A stretch of 64,000 nucleotides of DNA from Omphiscola glabra (Eukaryota > Mollusca > Gastropoda > Lymnaeidae), in NCBI GenBank assembly GCA_964017045.1, contig OZ024794.1, positions 27,977,315-28,041,314 of the forward strand, written 5' to 3'. Under the pieces are notes generated by a model, which made no database searches, was not told where the DNA came from, and saw only the letters and a list, made by a program, of their open reading frames with translations. Shown here one piece after another: positions 23,621 through 34,699 of the stretch (its first letter is position 1; every line of letters starts with the position of its first letter). A program made the translations under genes and the position numbers.

Positions 23621-26600
23621 CTAAAAATTAGAAGGTAAATAATTTAGAAAAGCTCTTGCTACAGTAAAATGATGTATATTTTATTAAAAGTAAAAGAAAC
23701 GTGTACATATATTATGCATTGTTTCTTAATTAAGTGAAATAATTTGCATTAATAAGTCCCATGCAGTGCCTTAATTAGCTCAGTATAGCCGTGCATTAAT
23801 AAGTCCCTTTGGTGACGGTAGAGGGTACTCAGAGGATGAGTTCCTTCTAAAGACAAACATGATGAACACAGCCTACCCCATCATGGAAGATATCCACATT
23901 TCAGAGCAGGGTGTTCTGGCACTCCTTAAATCCATTAACCCATACAAGGCATGTGGTCCTTAAATCCATTAACCCATACAAGGCATGTGGTCCTTAAATC
24001 CATTAACCCATACAAGGCATGTGGTCCTTAAATCCATTAACCCATACAAGGCATGTGGTCCTTAAATCCATTAACCCATACAAGGCATGTGGTCCTTAAA
24101 TCCATTAACCCATACAAGGCATGTGGTCCTTAAATCCATTAACCCATACAAGGCATGTGGTCCTTAAATCCATTAACCCATACAAGGCATGTGGTCCTTA
24201 AATCCATTAACCCATACAAGGCATGTGGTCCTTAAATCCATTAACCCATACAAGGCATGTGGTCCTTAAATCCATTAACCCATACAAGGCATGTGGTCCT
24301 TAAATCCATTAACCCATACAAGGCATGTGGTCCTTAAATCCATTAACCCATACAAGACATGTGGTCCCGACAACATTAAACAACGAGTGCTAAAAGAATT
24401 GGCCAATGGAATCGCTCCCTCGCTGACAATCCTCTTCCAATCGTCGCTACTCACAGGCAACGTTCCAACCGACTGGAGAACAGCGCATGTCACTCCAATC
24501 TACAAAAAAGGGGAGCAATACGACCCAGCCAACTACCGCCCGGTATCTCTCACCAGCGTAGTATGCAAACTATTGGAGCACATAATAGTAAGCGCGGTCA
24601 TGAATCGTCTTGAAAACCACAATATACTGAATGATTGTCAGCATGGCTTCCGAGTCAATATATCATGTGAGACCCAACTCCTTAAATTTGCTGAAGATTT
24701 GACGACCAATTTGAAGAACAGCAAGCAAACTGATGTGCTTGTACTGGACTTCTCAAAGCTTGCTATTACACAAACTGCAGAAATATGGGATCGAAGGCAA
24801 TACCAAAACATGGATCTCTAGCTTCCTCAGCGACCGATGCCAGGCTGTAGTGGTAGACGGCACAACCTCATCCTTTGACCGTGTTAAGTCAGGGGTGCCC
24901 CAGGGCTCTGTGCTAGGCCCCTGTTTGTTACTAGAATATATCAATGACCTGCCAGAGAAGCTGACCTCCCAAGCAAGACTGTTCGCAGATGACACGGCGG
25001 TTTATAGAACGATCACCAACAGTTCTGACCAGGACCAGCTGCAACAGGACCTCAATCGGTTAGCCGAGTGGGAGATGAGCTGGGACATGGAATTTCATCC
25101 CGTCAAGTGCCAGACACTGTCAGTCTCCAGAAGCAGATCCCCTCTACACCACCCTTACGAATTGCAGCGAAGGGGTCACGACAAACAGTTTCGACTTTTA
25201 AAAACAAGAACTCAGTACAGGAACTTCTCATTCCTTCCAAAAACAATAAAGGAATGGAACAATCTTCCAAAAACAACAGTTGCGGCGACTACACCTGACA
25301 CATTTGCGGCTCTTGCCTCCTGTCTTGCATTCTGTCTTGCAACCAGTGAATTATCCCCTTAATAAACCACGCACATTAACATCGCGAACCCCTCTGAACC
25401 ATAGGAGCCATAATGATCAATGCATTGATCGTGGGCTCTGAAAGCATAGAAGAAGAAGAAGTCCCATGCAGTGCCTTAATTAGCTCAGTATAGCCGTGCA
25501 TTAATAAGTCCCATGCAGTGCCTTAATTAGCTCAGTGCAGCTCAACCTTTGCAATCCTAGTGGCTCTGATTGTCTGCTACTTACGTAGAAGAATTGCGGC
25601 TGGTTTTGTGGTGAATGTTCCAAACAATCCCTTCCACTTGTGTTGTATGTGAGACATCTATTGTGAAAATTAAACGCCTGTGAAAGGCAACTCTCAAAAG
25701 TCGTAAGGCTCTATAGCCATCGTCCGTTGCCGGAAGGTAAGCAGCTCTATTTACTGACCTATATGGCTTTCCCGGTGATGGATGTTGAAGCTCCTTCTGG
25801 AAATAAATCAGTCTTTGAAATGATTGACACAAAAATGTGAAGAAAAAGATTTTTTTAAAGATAGGGCAGTAGATTTCGTGGCATGTTATAGACAATGGGA
25901 AGTTAGCTCTTTTTTTGTGTGGTGATATTTGGACCCACCGGGTCATTTCACAAAATACCCGGGCCCAGTGTAAATAAACCGCAATCGGTTAAGCCCTAGC
26001 AACAGTAATATTCAGTCTAGGGGCAACTTGATGTCCACTGTTTTCTTTGATAAGTTTCCGTGAGTGTGACAGAATTTGTCACAGAATTTTGTTTGACCAC
26101 CCCAGTGATTGTCAAACTTTTCCTATTCTCTTCGCCCGTGCCATATCCAGGTCTTCGAATTCTAGCAAGTAGACTAAATTATAGCGATTTTTTTTTTTAA
26201 TTTAAAGGGTGTCATAAAATGAATAAAATAAATATATGTAGGTCACTAAGCGCCATTTACTAACCTTGTGCAAAAGTTTATGAACATAGTAATTATTCAA
26301 GTGATTTACTAGATTGCACCAGATCTACTAGACTTCGCAACATGTCACTTCAGTTTGAAATGGAAATAAAATTGTGAAAATTGTGTAACATGAAGCGACG
26401 CCCACGTGAGGCAACCGCTGGCTCCCAGGGCGCGGTGGGACAGTTTTGGAAGTACTTGGATTTTCAAACAGACACCAGAGAAAATATTGATGGTGATTTG
26501 GATTAGATGCCATGTGCGTCACAAATATCTATAAATAAATTGAAACTGGTGGGGTTTTCTTTTATGTTTTTTTTTTGGGGGGGAGGGGGAGGGGGGAATT

Positions 26601-29600
26601 CAAATTCGTATCTAAGCATGAGTGGTGTCCAAAAATGAACAGGAGCAACAGAGGAAGGGGGTATAAAAATTTGACATTATTTCGCATCAGTAAATATTGA
26701 TAGCCCCTGACAACAGGAACACACAAACAATTCATTATTTATGACAAAAAATCTTACTGTTTGGATTCCAGCAGGAATGTTATAGCTAATCTCTAAACTG
26801 CCTTTTCTCTCATAGCCTTCAACGTCTTGAGATGAATAAGACCACCTCATTTCTCCCTTCGGTTGCATGCCTGTTAAAATTTTGAAGTGACGTCTACACA
26901 AGGGGCAAACTGAAACTTTGCCTAAACAAGTAGAGCATAACGATGCCTGGCAGCATTTCAGTGATTGGATATTTATACTTTCAAGACACACAGAACAGCG
27001 GTCCTGTGAGTTAACATGAGGGCCCGGATCTGCAACGCAGAAAGAAAATAACGTGTTACACATATATTGTGTTTTATTCCCACTTAACTTTTTTTTTATA
27101 TGTTGGCTTTAATTTCTTTTTATTTCACCCCTCTTTATAAGACAACATATGGTGGGGTTTTATATTTTAACATGTATATGCAGAAACAAAAACATAAAAT
27201 ATATGTCAAACTTTTTTTCAATTTTCACTAAGCATTAAAATCTGCCCTGGTGTCACTTTATTAGCATTTACTTTCCTTTGATAACCTTTGGCTTTGCTAG
27301 ATAACCACTTAATATATCTGGAAAGTCACCTGAAGTTGCTGGAGAACCACCTAATGCAACTGAAAAGCCTCTTGTTTTTGCTGGAAATCCCCTTGGTCTT
27401 GCCGGAAAACCCCCTATTGTTGCTGGAAAGCCCGCTGTTGTTGCTTGAAAGCCCCCTGATTTTGCAGGAAAGCCCCTTGATGTTGCTGGATAGTCCCAAA
27501 ATTTTGCTGGATAACCACATGATGCTCCTTGATTATCAGCTTTTGATCCATGATAAAGAATATAATAAAAACGTTCAGTTGCTTGGGTACAAATGTGTAA
27601 AAACAATGGCTTTAGAGCTATAAGTAAGAACATTCGATGCCTCGATGTGAGGAAATTTATGAATTCGCGCATGAACTTTCGAATTTCTAAGTAAAAACAT
27701 TGTGCAATTCAATGCCATAGCAATAGTTTGACAATTTGGAGAAAGATCTTATAGAAGACTGCAATTAGTCTAGAAGCAATAAACAGCGGAGACGACAATA
27801 GCAAAGTGCCGGTTGGAGGTTGGGGGGGGGGGGGGGTGGGTTCAAACGTTGACTACTGCGGAAAAAGGGTTACGGGGTGTAATTTATCTTGCGGATGTCT
27901 GCAACCTAGAATACTTTATTCCACGATGCTTGAGCATGTGTTTAAGCATGTTTCATTTTTTTCAAATGCGTAATTCCTCTCATGCTGATCTATTTGCGAA
28001 TATGGAAGAAAAAAAAAATTATAATCATAAACCGCAAACTTGAGGGGAAAAAGCTGTGTATTGTTTTGCAGAAGTGGTATCTATTATTAAAGTTTTCAAA
28101 AAGGCCTAAATCGAAATTATTATTTCATGTCCTTCCGTGGGTCATCAAATAAAATGTCCGTCATATGCCGTCATTTTAAAATGTCCATCTTAGTTAAAAG
28201 TGACGGCTTGTTGTTTATGTCCTCTTCACAGCGTCATTTGTCTCCCCTTGGTTCTATTCAACTGTGTCGGAATAAAGGGCGATATGTAGAAGTAAACGAT
28301 CTATTTCTGACTTCTATTGTCCGATAGTAGACATGGTGAAATGAAATTATGCTTTGCGAACTTTTGATCCATAAAATCCCTTTTGTTTCTTTGCATTAGG
28401 CCGCAGTTGCGGCCCCTAAATATGTAGAAAAAAATAGTATCGCCTGTGACGGAATGCACCACCCCCCCCCCCCTCCTTTTTTTCCTACCCCATCGCTGGT
28501 CACTCTTCACTTTCAGATGTTAATGCTAACTGAAGGTCGTTGCATACCTTAAAAATTTATTTTATTATTTAGTTTCTCAATTTTGTTTTACATCATTCAC
28601 AAATCCAAAAGTTCAAAAATATGGTTCGAATGGATTTGTGTGTGTGTGTTGTTTTGTTTGTTGCAACTGGTGTTTCTAATACGAATCGTCTATGTTCAGT
28701 AAAAAAAAAAAAGAGTCTCAAAATTTTCTAATAGTTAAATTATTTCTTAAAAATCTGCCGAAGTCGCGTATCATCATGGGATGGCCCTTTTCGTATGTTC
28801 TACGTGCGTGGCGTATTTTTTTTGTTGATTGTGGTTCTACATTTATTTTCAATTTTCGGCGCCTTGTCAAATTTAGATTTTTACAAGGCGGACTATATAC
28901 AATTCTAACAAATACACTTCTTCGAGATAATGATACCATTTGTATTAAACAAAGGATTGCCCCTTTAGCATGGCCCTGCCCAAGGGTGGTGCGGCACCCC
29001 AGGGTGACAAGGTGCATATTTTGTGAACCACTGGGAATCGCCAAACAGCGGTGAAAATCCGTGAAATATTTTTGTACTGTGACGTCATAATTGTGTGTCC
29101 AGTTTCGGTTTGATAGGAAGGAGCCGTAGGTTGAGGGGGTGTTTTAAAAAAGTACGCGTGCAACAGGGAGGGGGGAGTGGAGGGAGTTTGTTTTGTTTTT
29201 TTGCATGCGTACTATAAGGATGGCCCCCTAGTCAAATTAAATAAATTATTTGTTTTATCTCTCATCTTTGCAGTTCAAGAAAATTAAATTTAACAGACCT
29301 CTCAATGCATTCCTTGGAAAAATCGTTTCTGCTTTCCTTGAGTCGAGTACTTTGATGACATGTGGAATGCAATCTGCACTTGTCGAAATTAAAATAGACT
29401 TTATTGATGAATTATTATTCATAGAGGTTCCTTCAGCGAATTCGAATACCATCTTTGTTATTCTTGAAATAACTTTTGTGTGATCTTGTATTTTGGGGGA
29501 TTCTGAAAATGGTAGTAAAAATAAACATCAATAGCGTTAATTAATGAACCAAAAAAAAACCTGTTAGTTCCCAAGTTTATAAACTTTCGCTATAATTAGG

Positions 29601-32600
29601 ATAACAATTTAAAGATCGTATCAATATATTTGGCTGATATAATTTTGTTTAAAATTAATTATTTAATATGGTATCTTACTTTATGTAGCATTTTTTAAAA
29701 CGTTAGTGAAACGTTGAAATGAAACATACGTATTTTACGGTAGTAGTGAAGCGTTGAAATGAAACATATGTATTTTACGGTAGTAGTGAAGCGTTGAAAT
29801 GAAACATACGCATTTTACGGTAGTAGTGAAGCGTTGAAATGAAACATATGTATTTTACGGTAGTAGTGAAGCGTTGAAATGAAACATACGCATTTTACGG
29901 TAGTAGTGAAGCGTTGAAATGAAACATACGCATTCATTATTGAATACAATTATTTCACGTGTAAAAATCACAGCTTGCTTATAGGTATGATTTTATATAC
30001 AAATAGTGTAATAATTAGATGGTCTGAGGCATCAAAAAACATACATGTAACTCCCTCTAGGAACAGAACTCGTTCATCAAACGAGAATTGGCTATACTAA
30101 AAAAAAATGCAAACACTTCGAATGAATGAAAAGCAACACTATGAAAAATTAGGTTATCTGGCACAAATTGTGTAGGGGGAGATCAAACAATTTAAACATA
30201 AATAATGCCATGACTAATTCATTGCTGTGGCAGCCGACATCATTATTTGACATTTATTTAAATGACTCTACTCATACTCTTAATTATACTTCCACTGTTA
30301 GTAGTAGCTGAAGATGGGGGATTTCTTCAACTCCAAACATTTTTCTCTGGGTGGTTTTGGCAATCTGTGATTTTACTAGCAACATTTGATTCAAATGTAA
30401 ATAACATAAGTAATAAAATTCACTTACTGGCATACAAAACTGCACTTGTAAAAACCACTGTGCTTGACTTGTGGATTTCGTCGGCATTATCCAAGTTTCC
30501 AAAAGCTTTGGTAACATTGTCTGGGCTATCGGGGTTTGGATGCAACTTACATATCAAGGTGGACCGACTTCCATCAGGTTTTGAAAGTGATAAATATTGA
30601 AAAGCCCCTTTTTGCTTTGGCAAATCATGAACATGTTTAGCTGAGTCTTTAACGTTGAAATGTTGTAGCCCACTTAATTCATCAAATAATTTTCCGACCA
30701 CCACAATAGTTGACCTATAAACAGTTGCTGGTTTTGTAACAATACTAATCTGTATTGAATCAACTTGATAACTTATTGTAGTCGATACATCTGCTTGAGT
30801 GAACGTTGCAGAGCTTTCATCATCAATTAATTTCATCCCGTGCGATGTTTGACGTTGATCTTTGTATTTAATAGCAGATCTGCCAAATTTATCATCACTT
30901 TTTTTGGAGAGGTGCTGCTGTGCAAATTTGAGATCCTCTCTTGCAATCTTCCCATCCACTGGTTTGGGCCATTCGCTTATAAACGTCTCTTCAATGATAT
31001 TCACCATAACGTCATCGACATCAACAAATCGGACGTCTTTGACAGGGACGATGTCCAACTTATCAGCAAAGTCATCAAAACTTTTGACAGCTTCCACGTA
31101 GCATTGAGCACATAATTCTTCAGGTACTTTAAGCAGTGCTGTAGAGGATATAACACAAGTTATTAAGAAGTTTTTTTTAATATTACATATACATATATAT
31201 TTACAACTTTTCATTTTAAAATTAAAAACAATGGAAACTTCATTTATTATTCCGAGTAAAATGTAATCATACAAAAGAAATTAAAACAACAACTTTCATT
31301 AATGATTATCCATAAAGGACATCCGCAAAAAATACGCATTTTACCCCCTCATCTTTTGTCTGCATGTGGCTCCCCCACTCCCATCTGGATTTGCAGACGC
31401 CCGCAGTAGCATGCGGAAATTTACAGTGCAAAATGTCAGGAGTAAAATAACGATTATGAATAGCAAAGGGTCACTAGATTTAAATTTCTTAATCAGTGTG
31501 ATAAAGGACCATCCATTGATTACTTAGGGTACTGTGGGGAGGGGGTGTTGATTTTGGATAGTTTACGTACTAGTGCCTAGGGCCGGGAGGGATCTGCAGA
31601 AAGTGCGTACATTTAAAAATTATCCCAAAATTCTGTAATATTTATAATGCAGCAAACTGTGATTGAAAAATCTGTGAAATCCGTGTTATTATTTTATGAA
31701 GTCTTAAAATGAAATCACCGCCATGTTTTGGAATATAGGAATAAACGCAGTGGGCCTAAAAAAATAGATCAGCCATCTAGGAATACACGCAGTGGGCCGA
31801 AAGCAGCGAATAACAAAAGATAAATTGCGGAGATCCCTTTCAGCCAACACCATCGATACTTTTTGCCCCACTTAATTTTCGCTCCTTCACTCTATATATA
31901 ACAAAAAAGTTAAATAATATCATTGTCAGAAAAATTATTGTACATACTAAAAACGCATTGATTTTGGAGGGGGCGACAATCAAGGGCACAGATGGCTCCC
32001 GAGCAAAAGCGTGTGGAGTTGTCTGGGAAGGTGCTCAGAGCTGCTTCTAAAAGAACTAGTCTTTTATGAAGCCCATATCCATATATAACTCGACATCACG
32101 TTTGTGGCACGCCCTAGTGTGATTTTGGCCCCAGCCTACTTTCGCCCCGCCCGCCCCCCCCCCCCCCACTCTCATTTTGATCATGTGTGGGGCAATGGTG
32201 ACAAGAAATCTTTGGATTAATTACACATTTATGAACAAATGGCGCCAGGATTTTAAAAAAAAATGAGGGTGTGGATTTTTTTCCTAAAACTTAAAAAAAA
32301 AAAAATTAAGTTGAATTGATATGAAAATCGAAATGCTAATTTAAAAAAGACCATATCAAACTTGAATTCACTTTAACAAATAGAAAATTAAAACTGATTT
32401 CGATTGTTTGACATTTAGCTAGAATTTATATCAAAATATTATAAATATATTTCTTTATTTGTATGGAAAGCTAGTTTCTGCTCAAAATGTACGGATCATA
32501 GGCCGGACTATTTCCCATAATATAAGTCTTGAAACTAGGAATGTTGGCGGGGAATAATACAGGTTGGTAGGCCTAGACGGGAACAATGGAGAAAATGTGC

Positions 32601-34697
32601 AGGTTATGATCAGGATCGGCCCATATTCAGAATAATGTTATTAAGAAAACAACGGTGTATTTGGATTTGACTTAAACATGTGGTGCATCTAATGCAGGGA
32701 GCTTAGCGATATTTCTTAAGTTCATATATGTCATTAATTCATTAGTTTTACGTCGTGAAATTTTGGCTCCTTTTTAACTAATGCTCTTTCTTAAAATGTT
32801 TTTAATGGGGTTTTCTTCCTCTTTTTTGCTGTATACATTTTGTTCCGGGTGGTGCAATTTGGCTTGCTCTAAGTCGCATAACTCCTCACCCATAAAGATG
32901 CTTAAAAGAAATACCGATTATGTCTCTCTATATAATTAAATGAAGTAACGTATTTATATTACTTATTTATAGTTTAATACTGTACATCATTAAATGTGTG
33001 CTCTAAATTATGATACGAAACTAATATCTTGATTTCATTTTGTAAACTTTATTTCTCACAGGACATAAATAAATTCATTATAATAAATTTGGGATATTAA
33101 GTTTCAATCGCTTTTTTAATTGAACATCAAAACAATTTTTTTTAAACGAATTATTAATTGATTAAAGGCATTTCGTGACTACAAAAAAAAATAGAATTTT
33201 AAAAAATTGTATGTAAGTTACCTTTTTCCTACAAATATTTTCATATTATGAAAGTATGTCAATTTAAAACATTTTGACATCTTAAAATAGATATTTTTTT
33301 TAATCTTCACTACTAACGGTAATATATAAATGCTCACCGGCACTGATAGATGGCAAGGCTATGGATCCTTTCTGTAGCCTTGATGCTTCCACCAGACACC
33401 TGACGACAGTCCTACGCAAATCTGTTAAACATTTGCGTTTATCCTCATAAGCCTCCCACCTAGGCCCTGCAGCATGTATCACATAGGTTGCCCTTAAGAG
33501 TCCACCGGTCGACACAAATACATCGGTGATATCGAGAGGTCCATGGGCAGTAATGTGAGAATTGCATTCGTTTACCAAAGACTGTCCAGCTGCTACAGCC
33601 ACTGCCTTTGCCACGCCACCACCATGTCTCAGCTGTTGATTTGAGGCGGTCACAATAATATCTACATCAAGCTTTGTAATGTCTTCTTTTCTCACGTAAA
33701 CTTTTAAATCAGTTTTTGGTCCTACGTAAAAATGAGGTCTTACTTGTTTCAATACACGTGAAGGTCCTGGGGCGCTTGTGTTAAATGTTTCTTTCTCACA
33801 GCGAGGGATGGCGGCACTCTCTTTTGAAGTGCTTTCTACAGAGGTGCTCTCTACAGATGTGCTTTCAATAGAGGTGCTTTCTACACTGGTGCTTTCTGCA
33901 CTGGTGCTTTCTGCACTGGTGCTTTCTGCACTGGTGCTTTCTGCATTGGTGCTTTCTGCACTGGTGCTTTCTGCACTGGTGCTTTCTGCACTGGTGCTTT
34001 CTGCACTGGTACTTTCTGCACTGTTGCTTTCTGCACTGGTGCTTTCTACACTGGTGCTTTCTACACTGGTGCTTTCAATGGAGGTGCTTACTACACTGGT
34101 GCTTTCTACAGAGGGGCTTTCTACAGACATGTTTTCCATGGAGGTGCCAACTTTGCCACCGTCATTATTGACAAGTTTTTCATCGAGTGTGTAGCTTTTA
34201 GTTTGTTTTACATTGGAATCTTTCTCTTGTGAACTTTGACCAATTGTGGCTTTTCCCCCAAAACCAGATGCCGTGCCGTCAGCCATCCTCATATTAATTT
34301 CATCTGCGTTCTCTAGTTGAGCTAGTAAATCTATTTTCGCTGAGGAAACTTCTCTCTTCAGACCATAGAGCAATACTGTACTTCGAGAAATAATAAAATG
34401 AACATTTAAGTAATTTTCGGATAATTCGTTCATGGCTGAAAGTGACCTTTCATAATTGCTGATTGGAATTTCTTCTGACGTGAAGTCCTTTATCTGAGAG
34501 ATTATAGAACGGTGAGTTGTTTTATTCAATGTTATTTCAAATTGATCTCCTTTTTCTACTGAATATTTAGACAAATTTAAACAAACCAAATATTTCTTTG
34601 CTGCTTGAAAGTCTTGTTTTTTCATCCTAAAAACTTCCACATCATCATCTGAATCCATTTCTTTTGCTGTAATTTCCATCAAGTCAAGTTTTTCCAT
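23461..34697 (-). CDS. Paralog B: macro-domain/RING/DTC (DTX3L-like) protein
   Basis: Minus-strand exons 34697-33338, 31138-30428, 29502-29299 (tentative), 27539-27286 (tentative), 27029-26758, 25796-25585 and 23620-23461 (TAA 23461-23463). Order: ~130-residue KH-like N-terminus, a 15-bp-repeat Ser/Glu tract, an intact macro domain, a second very diverged macro-like region, possibly a Gly/Phe/Pro repeat linker, a RING finger, then a full deltex C-terminal domain. The family expectation is an ADP-ribose-reading E3 ubiquitin ligase; in vertebrates DTX3L (RING-DTC) pairs with macro-domain PARP9 in interferon and DNA-damage responses. One chain holding both modules is consistent with a fused PARP9/DTX3L-like function, which is inference. 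No ART catalytic domain was seen. The start at 34697 is the first Met of the long exon; an upstream exon is possible. Confidence 0.82.
23924..24365 (+). repeat. 34-bp minisatellite grown from LINE coding sequence, 13 copies
   Basis: Exactly 13 units of 34 bp (442 bp), nearly identical; the unit encodes LKSINPYKACGP of the reverse transcriptase. Because 34 is not a multiple of 3, the amplification cycles through all frames and breaks the ORF. Confidence 0.95.
24330..25362 (+). pseudogene. Defective reverse transcriptase ORF of the LINE
   Basis: Two overlapping frames (one ending near 24821, the next from about 24733) together give fingers, palm (FADD) and a C-terminal fragment. A deletion after LVLDFSK causes the frame change, and a second in-frame deletion removes most of the sequence between the palm and the C-terminus. 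Not functional as it stands. Confidence 0.85.
25331..25460 (+). mobile_element. 3' tail of the LINE
   Basis: Reference copy of the tail seen at four places: CCAGTGAATTATCCCC, TTAACATCGCGAACCCC, GCATTGATCGTGGGC and an (AGA)n end that abuts the right target duplication. Confidence 0.8.
25585..25796 (-). CDS. Paralog B exon: DTC domain middle
   Basis: After tttccag: HPSPGKPYRSVNRAAYLPA, then ALRLLRVAFHRRLIFTIDVS and IVWNIHHKTSRN. All deltex landmarks are present (HPxPGK, AYLP, LIFT, WN-x-HHKT). Phase-2 donor GTAAGT. The intron that follows carries a LINE insertion. Confidence 0.92.
26758..27029 (-). CDS. Paralog B exon: RING finger and start of DTC domain
   Basis: After gttgcag: DRCSVCLESINIQSLKCC, then LCSTCLGK and VCPLC form a compact RING with C-x2-C pairs at both ends; the usual His ligand is not obvious and a Cys may replace it. 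It runs directly into GMQPKGEMRWS and DVEGYERKGSLEISYNIPAGIQT, the first part of a deltex C-terminal domain. RING directly followed by DTC is the defining layout of DELTEX E3 ligases. Donor GTAAGA, phase 0. Confidence 0.9.
27286..27539 (-). CDS. Paralog B candidate exon: 7-residue Gly/Phe/Pro-Ala repeats
   Basis: An open frame with about 11 copies of a 21-bp, 7-residue unit (GFPAxxx). The acceptor ATCAAAAG fits the expected phase, but the nearest donor (AAG/GTTATC) gives a phase that does not join the RING exon. Either the boundary is wrong or this is an intronic minisatellite. Confidence 0.35.
29299..29502 (-). CDS. Paralog B candidate exon: rest of the diverged macro-like region
   Basis: Acceptor attttcag and a phase matching the previous exon. 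The frame gives TKVISRITKMVFEFAEG, then SSIKSILISTSADCIPHVIKVL, which could be the final helix and strand of the second macro-like domain. The donor (AGAG/GTCTGT) is weak, and a different 3' boundary is possible. Confidence 0.45.
29704..29935. repeat. 40-bp tandem repeat
   Basis: Six copies of a 40-bp unit (GTTGAAATGAAACATA core at 29713, 29753, 29793, 29833, 29873 and 29913). Two subtypes, CATATGTAT and CATACGCAT, alternate, suggesting an 80-bp higher-order unit. Confidence 0.92.
30428..31138 (-). CDS. Paralog B exon: end of macro domain plus diverged macro-like region
   Basis: After cctctacag the phase joins the previous exon to give SISA-ALLKVPEELCAQCYVEAVKSF, the conserved macro C-terminal helix, then VKDVRFVDVDDVMV. 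After a linker, VDSIQISIVTKPATVYRSTIVVVG resembles the first strand of another, badly diverged macro domain. Donor GTAAGT at 30427. Confidence 0.82.
31145..33330. other. Intron of paralog B between its two macro exons
   Basis: No exon or element with clear ends. There is a poly-C run near 32155 and a short duplication near 31727-31790 (AGGAATA, ACGCAGTGGGCC). Confidence 0.45.
33338..34697 (-). CDS. Paralog B exon: N-terminus, Ser/Glu repeat tract, first part of macro domain
   Basis: Residues 1-130 (DDDVEVFRMKKQDFQAAKKY, then an S-x-x-YGLKREVSSAK-like end) resemble the KH-type RNA-binding-like folds preceding macro domains in PARP14-class proteins; a weak call. Residues ~187-291 are about 21 copies of a 5-residue unit ([AV]ESTS). 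The macro domain starts near residue 321 (FYVGPKTDLKVYVRKEDIT), with the conserved loop ASNQQLRHGGGVAKAV, then DVFVSTGGLL, YVIHAAGP, TVVRCLVEAS and LPSISAG. The exon ends at GTGAGC in the PSISAG motif, the same position as in paralog A. Confidence 0.88.
33825..34135 (-). repeat. 15-bp coding minisatellite ([AV]ESTS units)
   Basis: About 21 head-to-tail copies of a 15-bp unit (GCTTTCTGCACTGGT on +) in frame with the surrounding macro-domain exon. Most units differ at only one or two bases, suggesting recent amplification. The opposite frame is also open but has no support. Confidence 0.95.
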
Positions 34698-34699
34698 GT

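Larger units (their letters stand above)
23808..25460 (+). mobile_element. Recent LINE (jockey/CR1-type) insertion with 52-bp target duplication
   Basis: A 1653-bp element between two identical 52-bp direct repeats (23756-23807 and 25461-25512), ending in a GAA-rich tail. It encodes reverse-transcriptase motifs: YKACGPDNIK, YRPVSLTSVVCKLLE, DVLVLDFSK, GVPQGSVLGP, FADDTAVY and a C-terminal EWNNLP motif. It is 5'-truncated, carries a frame-shifting deletion just after LDFSK, and has lost most of the thumb region between PVKCQTL and the C-terminal motif. The perfect duplication implies a young insertion, so the defective copy was probably mobilised in trans. It lies in the last intron of paralog B, in antisense. 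Confidence 0.88.
27540..30427. other. Intronic sequence of paralog B with scattered repeat debris
   Basis: Apart from the candidate exon at 29299-29502 and the 40-bp repeat, I see homopolymer runs (G near 27824, C near 28463) and a hAT-like right end at about 29018-29030 (GTGAACCACTG) whose partner is not visible. Confidence 0.4.

Noticed and set aside
33778..34194. Plus-strand ORF of 138 codons (VLSALVLS repeats)
   Set aside because: Antisense shadow of the in-frame coding repeat of paralog B, whose minus-strand reading continues into a clear macro domain.
34697..34697. Calling paralog B a PARP (ADP-ribosyltransferase)
   Set aside because: No ART catalytic domain was found in any exon; the C-terminus is a deltex C-terminal domain instead.
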